Source of the DNA: Oceanospirillaceae bacterium
Lineage (GTDB): Bacteria; Pseudomonadota; Gammaproteobacteria; Pseudomonadales; Oceanobacteraceae
Direction of reading: 5' to 3'
DNA: 64,000 nt
Assembly (NCBI GenBank): GCA_024234265.1
Contig: JACKOM010000003.1
Span: 124,001 to 188,000, forward strand
Positions 42,643 to 51,607 of the stretch are shown piece by piece (position 1 is the first letter of the stretch; each line of letters begins with the position of its first letter). The notes under the pieces are model-generated. The model saw only the letters and a list, made by a program, of their open reading frames with translations. It did not search any database and was not told where the DNA came from. Position numbers and translations under genes: made by a program.

Positions 42643-43589
42643 TATTTTAATGCCTGACTTAACTGATAAACCGCCATGGCGTACAGGCGGCTGTGGTTAT
42701 AACGGGTGATGGTATAAAAATTATTTAAACCCAGATAATAATCCACACCGTCTTCACGCTGATAACGGAAAAATGCGGCTTTTTGCTCCGGTAAATTTTT
42801 CGGAATATCCACACCCAGTTTGTACCAGTCGCTGAGCATTAAGGTGGGTTCAAGGTTGTCGTTGGCCTGCTGGTCAATTAACGGATCATGCAGGGTGACT
42901 TGCTCGATTACAGGCTCACCGGTTTTCCAGCCATGTTGTTTGAAATAATTCGCAACGCTGCCGATGGCATCGGCCGGGTCTTCCCAGATATCTTTTTTAC
43001 CATCACCGTCAAAATCCACCGCAAAAGAGCGGTAGCTGCTCGGAATAAACTGCCCGAGGCCCATGGCACCTGCGTAGGAGCCTTTCAGCACTAACGGGTC
43101 GAGACCTTCTTCACGGGCCATCAGGAAAAAGGATTTTAATTCGCGCCAGAAAATCGGACGCTGCGGATAATCAAATGCCAGGGTGGTTAATGCATCCAGT
43201 ACCCGGTAACCGCCGGTCTGGCGGCCATAAAATGTTTCCACACCGATAATAGCGGCGATAATTTCTTTCGGCACACCGTAGGTTTTTTCTGCGCGGGCAA
43301 AAGCCTCAGCATTGGCTTCGAGGAATTCTTTACCAGCTGCGATACGTTTTTCGGTGATAAATAATTCTTTATATTCAAACCACTCTTTGGTTTTTTCCGC
43401 CGGGCGGGAAATTGCATCGAGAATACTACTTTTACGTGAAGCATCGCTGATCCAGGTGCGCAGCAATTGCTCATCGAATTTTGATTCCTGCACCATTTCC
43501 TGCACAAAAGGCTCAACCATAGGGTGCTCGGCATAATCAGCACCAAAAATAAGACCCGACCACAACACCACTAAACTGGAACTCAACAT
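42642..43589 (-). CDS. mltB: Lytic murein transglycosylase B
   Basis: A 315-residue soluble or membrane-attached transglycosylase that cleaves glycan strands to 1,6-anhydro ends. The IIGVETFYGRQTG segment contains the catalytic Glu, and GSYAGAMGLGQFIPSSYRSFAVDFDGDGKKDIW holds the Ca2+-binding loop typical of MltB. The N-terminus (SSLVVLWSGLIFGADYA) looks like an ordinary signal peptide; I see no lipobox cysteine, unlike E. coli MltB. It sits between rodA and rlpA. Confidence 0.94.
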   Translation of the reverse strand: MLSSSLVVLWSGLIFGADYAEHPMVEPFVQEMVQESKFDEQLLRTWISDASRKSSILDAISRPAEKTKEWFEYKELFITEKRIAAGKEFLEANAEAFARAEKTYGVPKEIIAAIIGVETFYGRQTGGYRVLDALTTLAFDYPQRPIFWRELKSFFLMAREEGLDPLVLKGSYAGAMGLGQFIPSSYRSFAVDFDGDGKKDIWEDPADAIGSVANYFKQHGWKTGEPVIEQVTLHDPLIDQQANDNLEPTLMLSDWYKLGVDIPKNLPEQKAAFFRYQREDGVDYYLGLNNFYTITRYNHSRLYAMAVYQLSQALK

Positions 43590-43597
43590 ACAAAACC

Positions 43598-44722
43598 TCA
43601 GTGTTTGTGCATATACACAGACATAATCACACCAAACGTGGAAAGCAGCGCCACCACAGATGTACCACCGTAACTAATCAGGGGAAGCGGCACGCCCACC
43701 ACGGGTAAAACCCCGCTGACCATGCCGATATTCACAAAGACATATATAAAAAATGTGATCGTCAGGCCCCCGGCGAGCAATCGCCCGAACACATCCGACG
43801 ACTGACTGGATATGTACAACGCGCGCATAATAATCGACGCATATAACAAGAGTAGTAGCACCACCCCGACAAAACCAAACTCTTCACAATAAACGGCGAT
43901 AATAAAATCCGTGTGCCGTTCCGGCAGAAATTCCAGCTGGGATTGTGTGCCGCCGGTCCAGCCTTTACCCGATAAACCACCGGACCCTATCGCGGTTTTA
44001 CTCTGGATAATATTCCAGCCGCTGCCCAACGGGTCAGACTCAGGATCCAGGAAAGTTAATACGCGCTGTTTCTGGTAATCATGCATTACCCCGTACCACA
44101 TCAGGGGGGCTACCGCGCATAACACCAGCATGGCACTGAAAATCCAGCGCCAGCCTAAACCTGCGAAAAACAGAATAATCAGCCCCGATGCTGCCACCAG
44201 AATAGAGGTTCCTAAATCCGGTTGTTTTAATACCAGTAATACCGGTACGAAAATAATCAGCATAACCATCGCAATATGTTTGAATTTCGGCGGCAGAATT
44301 TTGTGGGATAAATACCAGGCCACCATCATAGGCACGGCGAGTTTAACGATTTCCGCCGGCTGAAAACGCATAAAACCCAGTGAAAGCCAGCGCTGTGCTC
44401 CTTTTGCACCCACACCTATCAGTAATACCAGCACAAGTGCAATAACCCCCGCGCCGTACAACCAGGGTGCCCAACTGGCCAGCCATTTAGGGTGTAACTG
44501 GGCGATAAAAATCATCGCCGTAAAACCCACCACATAATTCAAAAATTGTTTTTGCACCATGCCCCAGTCCTGACCGCTGGCACTGTACAGAACAAATAAA
44601 CCCAGAATGCTGATGCCCACCAATAATAAAAACAGGGGCATATCCACATTCAGACGCTGCAATATTGAAGGCCCTTTACCATGGAACGAACCGGATAAAG
44701 TGCGCGAATAATCACCGGCCAT
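43598..44722 (-). CDS. rodA: Peptidoglycan glycosyltransferase RodA
   Basis: A 374-residue SEDS-family glycan polymerase of the elongasome with about ten membrane segments. FMRFQPAEIVKLAVPM, KQPDLGTSILVA, and the C-terminal VLPVVGVPLPLISYGGTS are signatures of RodA. It overlaps mrdA by 11 bases and works with PBP2, its transpeptidase partner. Confidence 0.97.
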   Translation of the reverse strand: MAGDYSRTLSGSFHGKGPSILQRLNVDMPLFLLLVGISILGLFVLYSASGQDWGMVQKQFLNYVVGFTAMIFIAQLHPKWLASWAPWLYGAGVIALVLVLLIGVGAKGAQRWLSLGFMRFQPAEIVKLAVPMMVAWYLSHKILPPKFKHIAMVMLIIFVPVLLVLKQPDLGTSILVAASGLIILFFAGLGWRWIFSAMLVLCAVAPLMWYGVMHDYQKQRVLTFLDPESDPLGSGWNIIQSKTAIGSGGLSGKGWTGGTQSQLEFLPERHTDFIIAVYCEEFGFVGVVLLLLLYASIIMRALYISSQSSDVFGRLLAGGLTITFFIYVFVNIGMVSGVLPVVGVPLPLISYGGTSVVALLSTFGVIMSVYMHKH

Positions 44723-46565
44723 TTAATAATTCCTGTTTTGTGAGGCTTTCAAGGTAGGCATCAATTACTTTACGGGCAATCGGCGCGGCGGTGGCACCGG
44801 CGGATTCACCGTTTTCCACAATCACGGCTACGGCAATTTTGGGTTCGTCGGTTGGGGCAAAAGCAATAAATAATGCGTGGTCGCGGTTACGCTCGGCCAG
44901 GGCTTTGGAATCGTATTTGGCGTTCTGGCGGATACCCACCACCTGCGCGGTACCGGTTTTACCCGCCATGCTGTATTTCAGATCGTGGCTGATGGCACGG
45001 GCCGTACCGTGGGGGCCGGAAATAACATCGTGCATGGCGCTGACCACCCGCTCCCAGTATTCCGGGCTGGACAAGATTAGTGGGTCATGGGGTGTTTCAT
45101 CTTCAACCAATGTCGAGCCGACATACTCCACTGCACGGGGCCTGTGCCATTTACCCCGGTTCGCCAGCACGGCTGTGGCCGTGGCCAACTGCAGGGGCGT
45201 TGCCAGCATAAAACCCTGGCCGATACCGAAGTTGAGGGTATCCCCCGGGAACCAGCCAAGGCCGCGGGTGGCTTTTTTCCAGTCTTTATTGGGTAACAGG
45301 GCCGGCAGGGCATCCCAGATGTCCACGGATAAATCCTGCCCGAAACCAAATTGCTCAAGCATTGGCTCGATGCGGTCTACACCGGTCTTAAAGGACATTT
45401 CATAAAAGTAGGTATCACAACTTTGCACTATGGCCTGGTGGAAATTCACCGGGCCATGGCCTTCACGTTTCCAATCGCGGTAGATACGTTCATCGTTTTC
45501 CAGCTGATACCAGCCGTGGTCATAAATGACCCGGTTAGGGTCCACCACTTTGTTTTCCAGAAAACTTAAGGCCACGAAGGGTTTCAGGGTTGAGCCCGGC
45601 GGGTATTGGCCGCGGCTGGCGCGGTTAAACAGGGGCACATCCAGGGAATCACGCAGGGAGGAATATTCATCCAGACTGATGCCGGTCACAAAGGGGTTTG
45701 GGTCAAACGAAGGGGAAGACACCATCGCCAGGATGCCGCCGGTTTCGGTATCCAGCGCCACCAGCGCACCGCGGCGGCCATTGAAGGCATCCATGGCCAG
45801 TTTCTGTAATTCAATATCCAGGTACAGGGTGATGTTCTGCCCCGGCACAGGTAACTGGCGGTCAAGGGTGCGGATCACCTTACCACGGGCGTTGGTTTCC
45901 GCTTTCTGGTAACCCACTTCACCGTGCAGCATACGCTCGTAATAACGCTCAAGGCCGATCTTACCGATACGCTTGGTGGCCTTGTAGTTAATCGGGTCTA
46001 TGTTGTCCTGTTCTTTTTCACTGATCTGCCCGACATAACCTAACAGGTGTGAGAGATACTGGCCGTAGGGATAATGGCGCACCAATTCGGCTTCCACATC
46101 CACACCCTGCAGGAAAAAACTGTTCACCGCGATGCGCGCAATCTGCTCTTCATCGAGGTTTTGTTTAAGGGTGATAGGTTCAAACGGACGGTGCCACTGG
46201 GTGGCCTCTTTCATGAACACTTCACGTTCACGCGGGGTAACCCCCACAAGGTCAGTGAGGTAATTCAGGGTGGCCTCAAGGTCGGGCACACGCTCTGGAA
46301 TTAATACCAGGGAATGGGCCGGCAGGTTTTCCGCCAGCAGTACACCATTGCGGTCAAAAATCAGGCCCCGCGCCGGGGCGATGGGTTGCAGGCGAACACG
46401 GTTGTTTTCGGACTTGGTGATGAATTCGTCGTACTTCAGCACCTGCAGATAAACCATGCGCGTCACCAGCGCACCAAACATCACGAGCATAAACACCGCA
46501 GCAATAATTGCGCGGCGTTTAAAGAGTGCCCTCTCCTCTTTTGCATCCGTGATGGAAAAGCTCAT
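44712..46565 (-). CDS. mrdA: Penicillin-binding protein 2 (elongasome transpeptidase)
   Basis: A 617-residue class B PBP. An N-terminal membrane anchor (AIIAAVFMLVMFGALVTRMVY), the dimerisation domain (ARGLIFDRNGVLLAENLPAH), and the transpeptidase domain with the catalytic Ser in PGSTLKP, an SCD in QSCDTYFYEMS, and MAGKTGTAQV are visible. It crosslinks the peptidoglycan made by RodA during rod growth. Gene order mrdA-rodA-mltB-rlpA is conserved in gammaproteobacteria. Confidence 0.97.
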   Translation of the reverse strand: MSFSITDAKEERALFKRRAIIAAVFMLVMFGALVTRMVYLQVLKYDEFITKSENNRVRLQPIAPARGLIFDRNGVLLAENLPAHSLVLIPERVPDLEATLNYLTDLVGVTPREREVFMKEATQWHRPFEPITLKQNLDEEQIARIAVNSFFLQGVDVEAELVRHYPYGQYLSHLLGYVGQISEKEQDNIDPINYKATKRIGKIGLERYYERMLHGEVGYQKAETNARGKVIRTLDRQLPVPGQNITLYLDIELQKLAMDAFNGRRGALVALDTETGGILAMVSSPSFDPNPFVTGISLDEYSSLRDSLDVPLFNRASRGQYPPGSTLKPFVALSFLENKVVDPNRVIYDHGWYQLENDERIYRDWKREGHGPVNFHQAIVQSCDTYFYEMSFKTGVDRIEPMLEQFGFGQDLSVDIWDALPALLPNKDWKKATRGLGWFPGDTLNFGIGQGFMLATPLQLATATAVLANRGKWHRPRAVEYVGSTLVEDETPHDPLILSSPEYWERVVSAMHDVISGPHGTARAISHDLKYSMAGKTGTAQVVGIRQNAKYDSKALAERNRDHALFIAFAPTDEPKIAVAVIVENGESAGATAAPIARKVIDAYLESLTKQELLNGR

Positions 46566-46592
46566 CTGATTTCAGTATGCCTTAAAAAACAG

Positions 46593-47060
46593 TCACTTAT
46601 GGTAGGGGTGATTATGCAGAATAGTCCACGCCCGATACAGCTGTTCCGCCAATAAAATACGCACCAGCGGGTGGGGTAATGTCAAAGGCGAGAGTGACCA
46701 TTTTTGTTTTGCCTTCGCCAGACATTCAGGTGCGAGGCCATCGGGGCCACCCACCAGCAAACACACATCTTTGCCCTGCATTAACCAGTCGGACATGTGC
46801 CCGGATAACTGCTCGGTGCTCCAGCCTTTACCCAGTACATCCAGCGCGACTATATGTTCCTGCTCACCCATGGCCGCCAGCATGGCCTGACCTTCTTTTT
46901 CCATCACCTTGCTGACGTTGTGATTTTTACCACGGGGGCCAAGGGGCAGTTCGACCAGCTCCAGACGCACATCGTTCCCGAGGCGTTTGGCGTATTCCTG
47001 ATAGGCCTGCTCAACCCACTGGGGCATTTTGGTGCCCACGGCCAGAATGCGGATACGCAT
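46593..47060 (-). CDS. rlmH: 23S rRNA (pseudouridine1915-N3)-methyltransferase RlmH
   Basis: A 155-residue SPOUT methyltransferase acting on helix 69 of 23S rRNA. The AdoMet-binding knot is seen in VALDVLGKGWSTEQL and CLLVGGPDGLAPECL, and the C-terminus SPLTLPHPLVRILLAEQLYRAW is diagnostic. Its ATG overlaps the rsfS stop by one base. Confidence 0.97.
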   Translation of the reverse strand: MRIRILAVGTKMPQWVEQAYQEYAKRLGNDVRLELVELPLGPRGKNHNVSKVMEKEGQAMLAAMGEQEHIVALDVLGKGWSTEQLSGHMSDWLMQGKDVCLLVGGPDGLAPECLAKAKQKWSLSPLTLPHPLVRILLAEQLYRAWTILHNHPYHK

Positions 47061-47401
47061 CAGTGACGAACTACCTGACCACCCTCACCCCACAGACGCT
47101 CGAGGTCGTAATAGGCGCGGGCCTGGGCTGTCATCACATGTACGACAACATCGTGCAGGTCGAGCAGAACCCAGTCAGCCTGACCACGGCCTTCAGAGCC
47201 TAAGGGCATCACACCGGCGGCTTTCACTTTTTCATGCACATGATCGATCACAGCCTGTACGTGGCGCGAGGAAGTACCGGTGGCGATGATCATGTAATCG
47301 GTGATGGAGATTTTGTGTTTCACATAAATCTCTGCAATGTCCTGGGCTTTTAAATCGTCCAGGGCATCAATCACCAGGGCTTTCAGTTGTTCAGAATCCA
47401 T
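47060..47401 (-). CDS. rsfS: Ribosomal silencing factor RsfS
   Basis: A 113-residue Iojap-family protein that binds uL14 and blocks subunit joining during starvation. DITDYMIIATGTSSRHVQAV-like and GQADWVLLDLHDVVVHVM segments are typical. ATG at 47401 overlaps the nadD TAA by one base; the frame is open upstream inside nadD but is not conserved there. Confidence 0.95.
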   Translation of the reverse strand: MDSEQLKALVIDALDDLKAQDIAEIYVKHKISITDYMIIATGTSSRHVQAVIDHVHEKVKAAGVMPLGSEGRGQADWVLLDLHDVVVHVMTAQARAYYDLERLWGEGGQVVRH

Positions 47402-48054
47402 TAGGTGGATGACCTCTCGTACAAGTGATGTTCTGCAATTATATCCAGCACCCCGTCGGGGGTGAGGTAGCGGGCAGAATGACCCGCGGCAATCAGTTGC
47501 CGGATTTCCGTGGAGGAAATATCCAGCTGGGTGAGTTCCACTCGCCTTGCCAGGCCACAGGGGCTGGCAAGATAGTCCTGCTGATCCGCGCACCAGGTGG
47601 CGGGCCAGTGTTGTAAATCGGGGGCCGGCACTCCCGGCCTGGCCACCACTAACACGTTAGCCAGTGCAAAAATGCCCTGCCAGTCATGCCAGTGGTGCAT
47701 TTCGCGGGCGGCATCATCGCCGATTACCCAGCTGATGTGCACCCCCTGCGGTATTTCCTGACGCAGGCTGCGCAGGGTATCCACGGTATAAGTAGCGCCG
47801 CCGCGGATTATGTCACGCGGGTCCGCCAGCAAACACGGCTCTGCGGCCACGGCAACCTGCAGCATACGCAGGCGTAAATCCGCCGCCGCACAGGTGCGCG
47901 CCTTGTGGTAAGGATCCGCACAAGGCACCAGATGCACCCGGCTGAAACCAGCCTGCTGCTGTAACGCCAGAGCGGTACGCAAATGCCCGGCATGCACCGG
48001 GTCAAAGGTACCGCCCAATACCGCGATGGGCTTACTGGCGGATATGGCCGTCAC
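47401..48054 (-). CDS. nadD: Nicotinate-nucleotide adenylyltransferase NadD
   Basis: A 217-residue enzyme that converts nicotinate mononucleotide to deamido-NAD. GGTFDPVHAGHL is the nucleotidyltransferase HxxH-type motif and LDISSTEIRQLIAAG is the ISSTxxR motif that binds ATP. The start overlaps the end of proA by 23 bases, which fixes it in the proA-nadD-rsfS-rlmH operon. Confidence 0.96.
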   Translation of the reverse strand: MTAISASKPIAVLGGTFDPVHAGHLRTALALQQQAGFSRVHLVPCADPYHKARTCAAADLRLRMLQVAVAAEPCLLADPRDIIRGGATYTVDTLRSLRQEIPQGVHISWVIGDDAAREMHHWHDWQGIFALANVLVVARPGVPAPDLQHWPATWCADQQDYLASPCGLARRVELTQLDISSTEIRQLIAAGHSARYLTPDGVLDIIAEHHLYERSST

Positions 48055-49288
48055 CCAGCACCACCCATTTCTGGGAGGTCAGTCCTTCCAGGCCGACGGG
48101 GCCACGGGCGTGGATTTTATCGGTGGAAATACCGATTTCAGCACCGAGGCCATATTCAAAACCATCCGCAAAACGGGTGGAGGCGTTCACCATCACGGAG
48201 CTGGAATCCACCTCACGCAGGAAACGGCGGGCTTTGCTGTAGTTTTCGGTGATGATGCTGTCCGTATGGTGGGAGCCATAGTGGTTAATGTGCAGCATGG
48301 CTTCGTCCAGATCGGCGACGATTTTAATCGATAAAATCGGCGCCAGATACTCAGTGGACCAATCTTCTTGTGTGGCGGGCAGCGCGTCAGGCAGCAGGGC
48401 GCGGGTTTTTTCACAGCCACGCAGCTCAACACCGATTTCGCCGTAGGCTTCCGCCAGCTGGGGCAGCACTTTGTCGGCCACAGCGGCATTCACCAGCAGG
48501 GTTTCCATGGTATTGCAGGTGCCGTAACGGTGGGTTTTGGCATTGATGGCAACATTCACCGCTTTGCTGATATCCGCTTCGTCATCGATATACACATGGC
48601 AGATACCGTCGAGGTGTTTAATCACGGTCACACGGGCATCACGACTGATACGTTCAATCAGGCCTTTGCCACCACGGGGCACCACCACATCCACATATTC
48701 AGGCATAGTGATCAGCGCGCCGACGGCCGCACGGTCAGTGGTTTCCACCACCTGCACCACCTGCGCCGGCAAACCTGCCGCCGCCAGGCCCACGCGGATG
48801 CATTCCGCCAAAGCGCGGTTGGATTCAATCGCTTCACTGCCACCACGTAAAATCGCGGCGTTACCGGATTTCAGACACAGGCTGGCCGCTTCGATAGTCA
48901 CGTTCGGGCGGGATTCATAAATAATGCCGATCACACCTAACGGCACACGCATCTTGCCCACCTGAATACCACTTGGGCGGTAGTTCAGCTCGGACATGCC
49001 GCCCACAGGGTCTGGCAGGGCCGCAACCTGATGCAGGCCTTCAACCATGGCATCGATACGGCTGGGGGTTAATTCGAGACGATCCAGCAACGCGGCATCC
49101 AGGCCACCCTCACGACCTTTTTGCATATCGGTCTGGTTCGCGGCGAGCAGCGCCGGACGGCTGCTTTCAATGGCGGTGGCAATGGCCAGCAACGCCTGAT
49201 TTTTCTGGCCGGATTCAGCACGGGCGATGGCCCGGGCGGCGGTTCTTGCCTGCTGACCTAAGGTCTGCATGTAGTTATTCACATCCAT
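48032..49288 (-). CDS. proA: Gamma-glutamyl phosphate reductase ProA
   Basis: A 418-residue NADPH-dependent dehydrogenase that makes glutamate semialdehyde in proline synthesis. PLGVIGIIYESRPNVT, SGNAAILRGGSEAIESN, and the region with the catalytic Cys, HRYGTCNTMETLLV, are characteristic. Length equals E. coli ProA (417). ATG at 49288 opens MDVNNYMQTLG; six upstream codons are not conserved. It heads the proA-nadD-rsfS-rlmH group. Confidence 0.97.
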   Translation of the reverse strand: MDVNNYMQTLGQQARTAARAIARAESGQKNQALLAIATAIESSRPALLAANQTDMQKGREGGLDAALLDRLELTPSRIDAMVEGLHQVAALPDPVGGMSELNYRPSGIQVGKMRVPLGVIGIIYESRPNVTIEAASLCLKSGNAAILRGGSEAIESNRALAECIRVGLAAAGLPAQVVQVVETTDRAAVGALITMPEYVDVVVPRGGKGLIERISRDARVTVIKHLDGICHVYIDDEADISKAVNVAINAKTHRYGTCNTMETLLVNAAVADKVLPQLAEAYGEIGVELRGCEKTRALLPDALPATQEDWSTEYLAPILSIKIVADLDEAMLHINHYGSHHTDSIITENYSKARRFLREVDSSSVMVNASTRFADGFEYGLGAEIGISTDKIHARGPVGLEGLTSQKWVVLGDGHIRQ

Positions 49289-49345
49289 CTTCTGCGTCCG
49301 CGTCACTTTTACTTGCGAAATAATCGGGGGATTATACCCTTTTGC

Positions 49346-49660
49346 TTAGGGCCTGTTTACACTAATTGAATCGCGCCTGCTGAGAGCCAGTTGTCCTCAG
49401 AACAAGGAGAGAGCCGTGAAATATGCCAGAGCATCCATGCCCTAGCCCTGTGGGCTACGCGCCCGTTTATTCCAGATAAATGGGTAGCGGGCTAAATGAA
49501 TGGCGAACGACACTGTTATGAGGAAAACTGGCCCCAGCCCGAAGGGTTATGGCTAAAAATCCCTCATGCTGCGTAACCCATTAGGCCGCACTCTCAGCGC
49601 CTTGCCTGAGAAGTTTTTAGCCGATAACAGGCCTGTTTAATGAGTGTAAACAGGCCCTAA
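49346..49660. mobile_element. MITE-like element with perfect 18-bp terminal inverted repeats
   Basis: The left end TTAGGGCCTGTTTACACT (49346-49363) is the exact reverse complement of the right end (49643-49660). The element is about 315 bases, encodes no protein I can support, and contains internal palindromes: a GGCCTGTTTA/TAAACAGGCC hairpin at 49630-49656 and GGCTAAAAA/TTTTTAGCC. If the repeat proper starts at GGG, both ends are bordered by TA, which suits IS630/Tc1-mariner-type target duplication. It fills the proA/49681 gap and ends 20 bases before the ATG at 49681, so it probably shapes that gene's promoter. Confidence 0.7.
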
Positions 49661-49680
49661 TAACAGCCTACACTTCCCAC

Positions 49681-50631
49681 ATGCCTATTTATCAATCTGT
49701 CACACATATCAAGATTCTGTTTTGCCTGCTGACCGGTGTGGGGCTGGGTATTATCGCCTGGCTCGACCTGTTGCAGGGTGCCACTGAGATTGGCCTGGCC
49801 ACGGGCTGCCTGTCGTTTACCATGCTGCTCAACGGGGTTTACCTGTTAATCCGCCGCGGTAAAAGCACCTCAAATTATCTCGAATGGCTGTTTATTGTAT
49901 TGCTGTGCAGCTTCAGCCTGCTGGCCAGCCAGGGACTGCCCCAGGGCGGCCTGTACTGGGTGTATTTTTTCCCCCTCGCGGCGTTTTTTCTGTTCAGCCT
50001 GCGCGCCGGCATTATTCTGATTGTGGTTTATACCCCCCTTGCGGTGTTGCTGATCAGCAACTTTGCACCAGATATGGCTGTGCCGCAGATGGTATTCAGC
50101 CTGCTCGCCATTACCCTTGTTGCCCTGACCATGGCCCTCGCCCAGGCCCGCACTGACCAGCACCTCGAACCCCTGATTGATACCGACAGCACCACGGGTG
50201 CCCTGTTGGAAAAAGGCCTGTTACCCAGCCTGAATAAAGAAATTGCCAGAGCCGAACGGGAGGGCACAGGTTTGCTGCTGATGAGCCTTGCCTGGCAGCC
50301 CCTCGGCAATACGCGGGAGGATATGCAAAGCCTGCTGGTCAGCCTCGCCCAGGAAGTGCGCCTGCACCTGCGCGCCTTCGATAGTTTTTTCCGTATCGGA
50401 GATGACCAGATTCTGGTGCTCATGCCCCATGCCGACAGCCATGAAGCCAAGGCCCTGGCCAATCGCCTGCAAACCCGCCTGCACCGTAAGTTAACCGTCA
50501 CCGCGGGTCTTGCCAGCCTCAACGTGGGAGACACCGCCAGTGTGATGCTGGATAAATCCGGCCGCGCCTTAAGCCATGCTATCGCCCACCAGGAACCCGT
50601 GGGCATTTTCCGGGAAGAAAACGATGTTTAG
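49681..50631 (+). CDS. Membrane protein with degenerate GGDEF-like domain (first of pair)
   Basis: A 316-residue protein with five or six membrane spans (about residues 8-155) followed by a cytoplasmic domain that has the diguanylate cyclase layout: DTDSTTGALLEKGLLPSLNKEIARAERE, LRAFDSFFRIGDDQILVLMP, and TAGLASLNVGD. The catalytic GGDEF is replaced by IGDDQ (239-243), and the RxxD inhibition site is not evident, so cyclase activity is unlikely. A sensory or c-di-GMP/protein-interaction role is possible. No clear ribosome site precedes the ATG, which lies directly after the MITE. The stop overlaps the start of the next gene. Confidence 0.7.
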   Translation: MPIYQSVTHIKILFCLLTGVGLGIIAWLDLLQGATEIGLATGCLSFTMLLNGVYLLIRRGKSTSNYLEWLFIVLLCSFSLLASQGLPQGGLYWVYFFPLAAFFLFSLRAGIILIVVYTPLAVLLISNFAPDMAVPQMVFSLLAITLVALTMALAQARTDQHLEPLIDTDSTTGALLEKGLLPSLNKEIARAEREGTGLLLMSLAWQPLGNTREDMQSLLVSLAQEVRLHLRAFDSFFRIGDDQILVLMPHADSHEAKALANRLQTRLHRKLTVTAGLASLNVGDTASVMLDKSGRALSHAIAHQEPVGIFREENDV

Positions 50632-51607
50632 CCCGCGCCCCATCGCCAACACAGGCCTGCCCCTGCTGTACACAGTGGTTGCACTGCTGCTGAGCATTCT
50701 GGCCTTCAGCCATTATCTGCTGGGCATGCTGGATCTGCTGCTGATCACCCTGATTGCCGTCGCGCCTCTGCTGTTCGCCGCCGTATACCTGTACATCAAC
50801 CATGACGACCGGGCAGGGCGTTTCATCAACCCGGCCCTGATCTGCATGCTGGCAGGCCTGATGATTTACCAGCTGCCCTACGCACCTGAAATCACACTGC
50901 AATGGAGTTACAGCCTGCCGGTGCTGGCGTTTCTGGTGCTGCCGATTGGCAGCGCAACCCTGATCTGCACAATTCTGCTGCTCGCCATGGGCGCAAGCCT
51001 GTTTGGCCATGACTTGCTACCACCCCTGCATGCCCTGCGCAGCCTGGTGATTCTGGTGCTGCTGAGCATCTGCACCTGGTGTTATGCAAGCATCAACAAC
51101 AGCCACCGCCGCAGCCTGCGCGCCCTGGCAGTCACCGATTACCAGTCTGGGGCATTTAACAGCGCCCACCTTAAAGCCGTGCTCGATCAGGAAATCGCAC
51201 GCAGTTATGTGACCCACAGAACCCTGTCCCTGATTGCCATCACCTTGGAAGATCACCAGCAAATTATTGATATCCACGGTGCCGGCAACAGCCGCCAGCT
51301 GCTGCACAATATCTGTCAGCAAATACGCACCATCATCCGCGCCGGGGATGAAATCTTCCACGATGGCAAAGGCACCTTTTACCTGCTGCTGCCCAATTGC
51401 CAGATGGATGGCGCGGTGATTCTCAAGGAACGCATCAGCCGCCAGCTGGGGGAAAAACAGTGGGACCAGATTGGCGAACTGAATTTCACCACAGGCATTG
51501 CCACCTTAAACGAAGGCGAGGATAGTGCGGGCTTTATGCAACGCGCGGCCCGCCACCTGCTGAAGATGCAGAGCACCGCCCTGAAACTGGTAGCCTTCAG
51601 TCAGTGA
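50624..51607 (+). CDS. Membrane protein with degenerate GGDEF-like domain (second of pair)
   Basis: A 327-residue protein built like the preceding one: six membrane spans (about 10-160), then a GGDEF-like fold (VTDYQSGAFNSAHLKAVLDQEIARS, IRAGDEIFHDGKGTFYLLLP, GELNFTTGIATLNEGED). The active-site motif is reduced to HDGKG (246-250), so it should not make c-di-GMP. ATG at 50624 overlaps the first gene by eight bases. The two look like ancient paralogues that may form a heteromer. Followed by a DedA gene with a four-base GTGA overlap. Confidence 0.7.
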   Translation: MFSPRPIANTGLPLLYTVVALLLSILAFSHYLLGMLDLLLITLIAVAPLLFAAVYLYINHDDRAGRFINPALICMLAGLMIYQLPYAPEITLQWSYSLPVLAFLVLPIGSATLICTILLLAMGASLFGHDLLPPLHALRSLVILVLLSICTWCYASINNSHRRSLRALAVTDYQSGAFNSAHLKAVLDQEIARSYVTHRTLSLIAITLEDHQQIIDIHGAGNSRQLLHNICQQIRTIIRAGDEIFHDGKGTFYLLLPNCQMDGAVILKERISRQLGEKQWDQIGELNFTTGIATLNEGEDSAGFMQRAARHLLKMQSTALKLVAFSQ

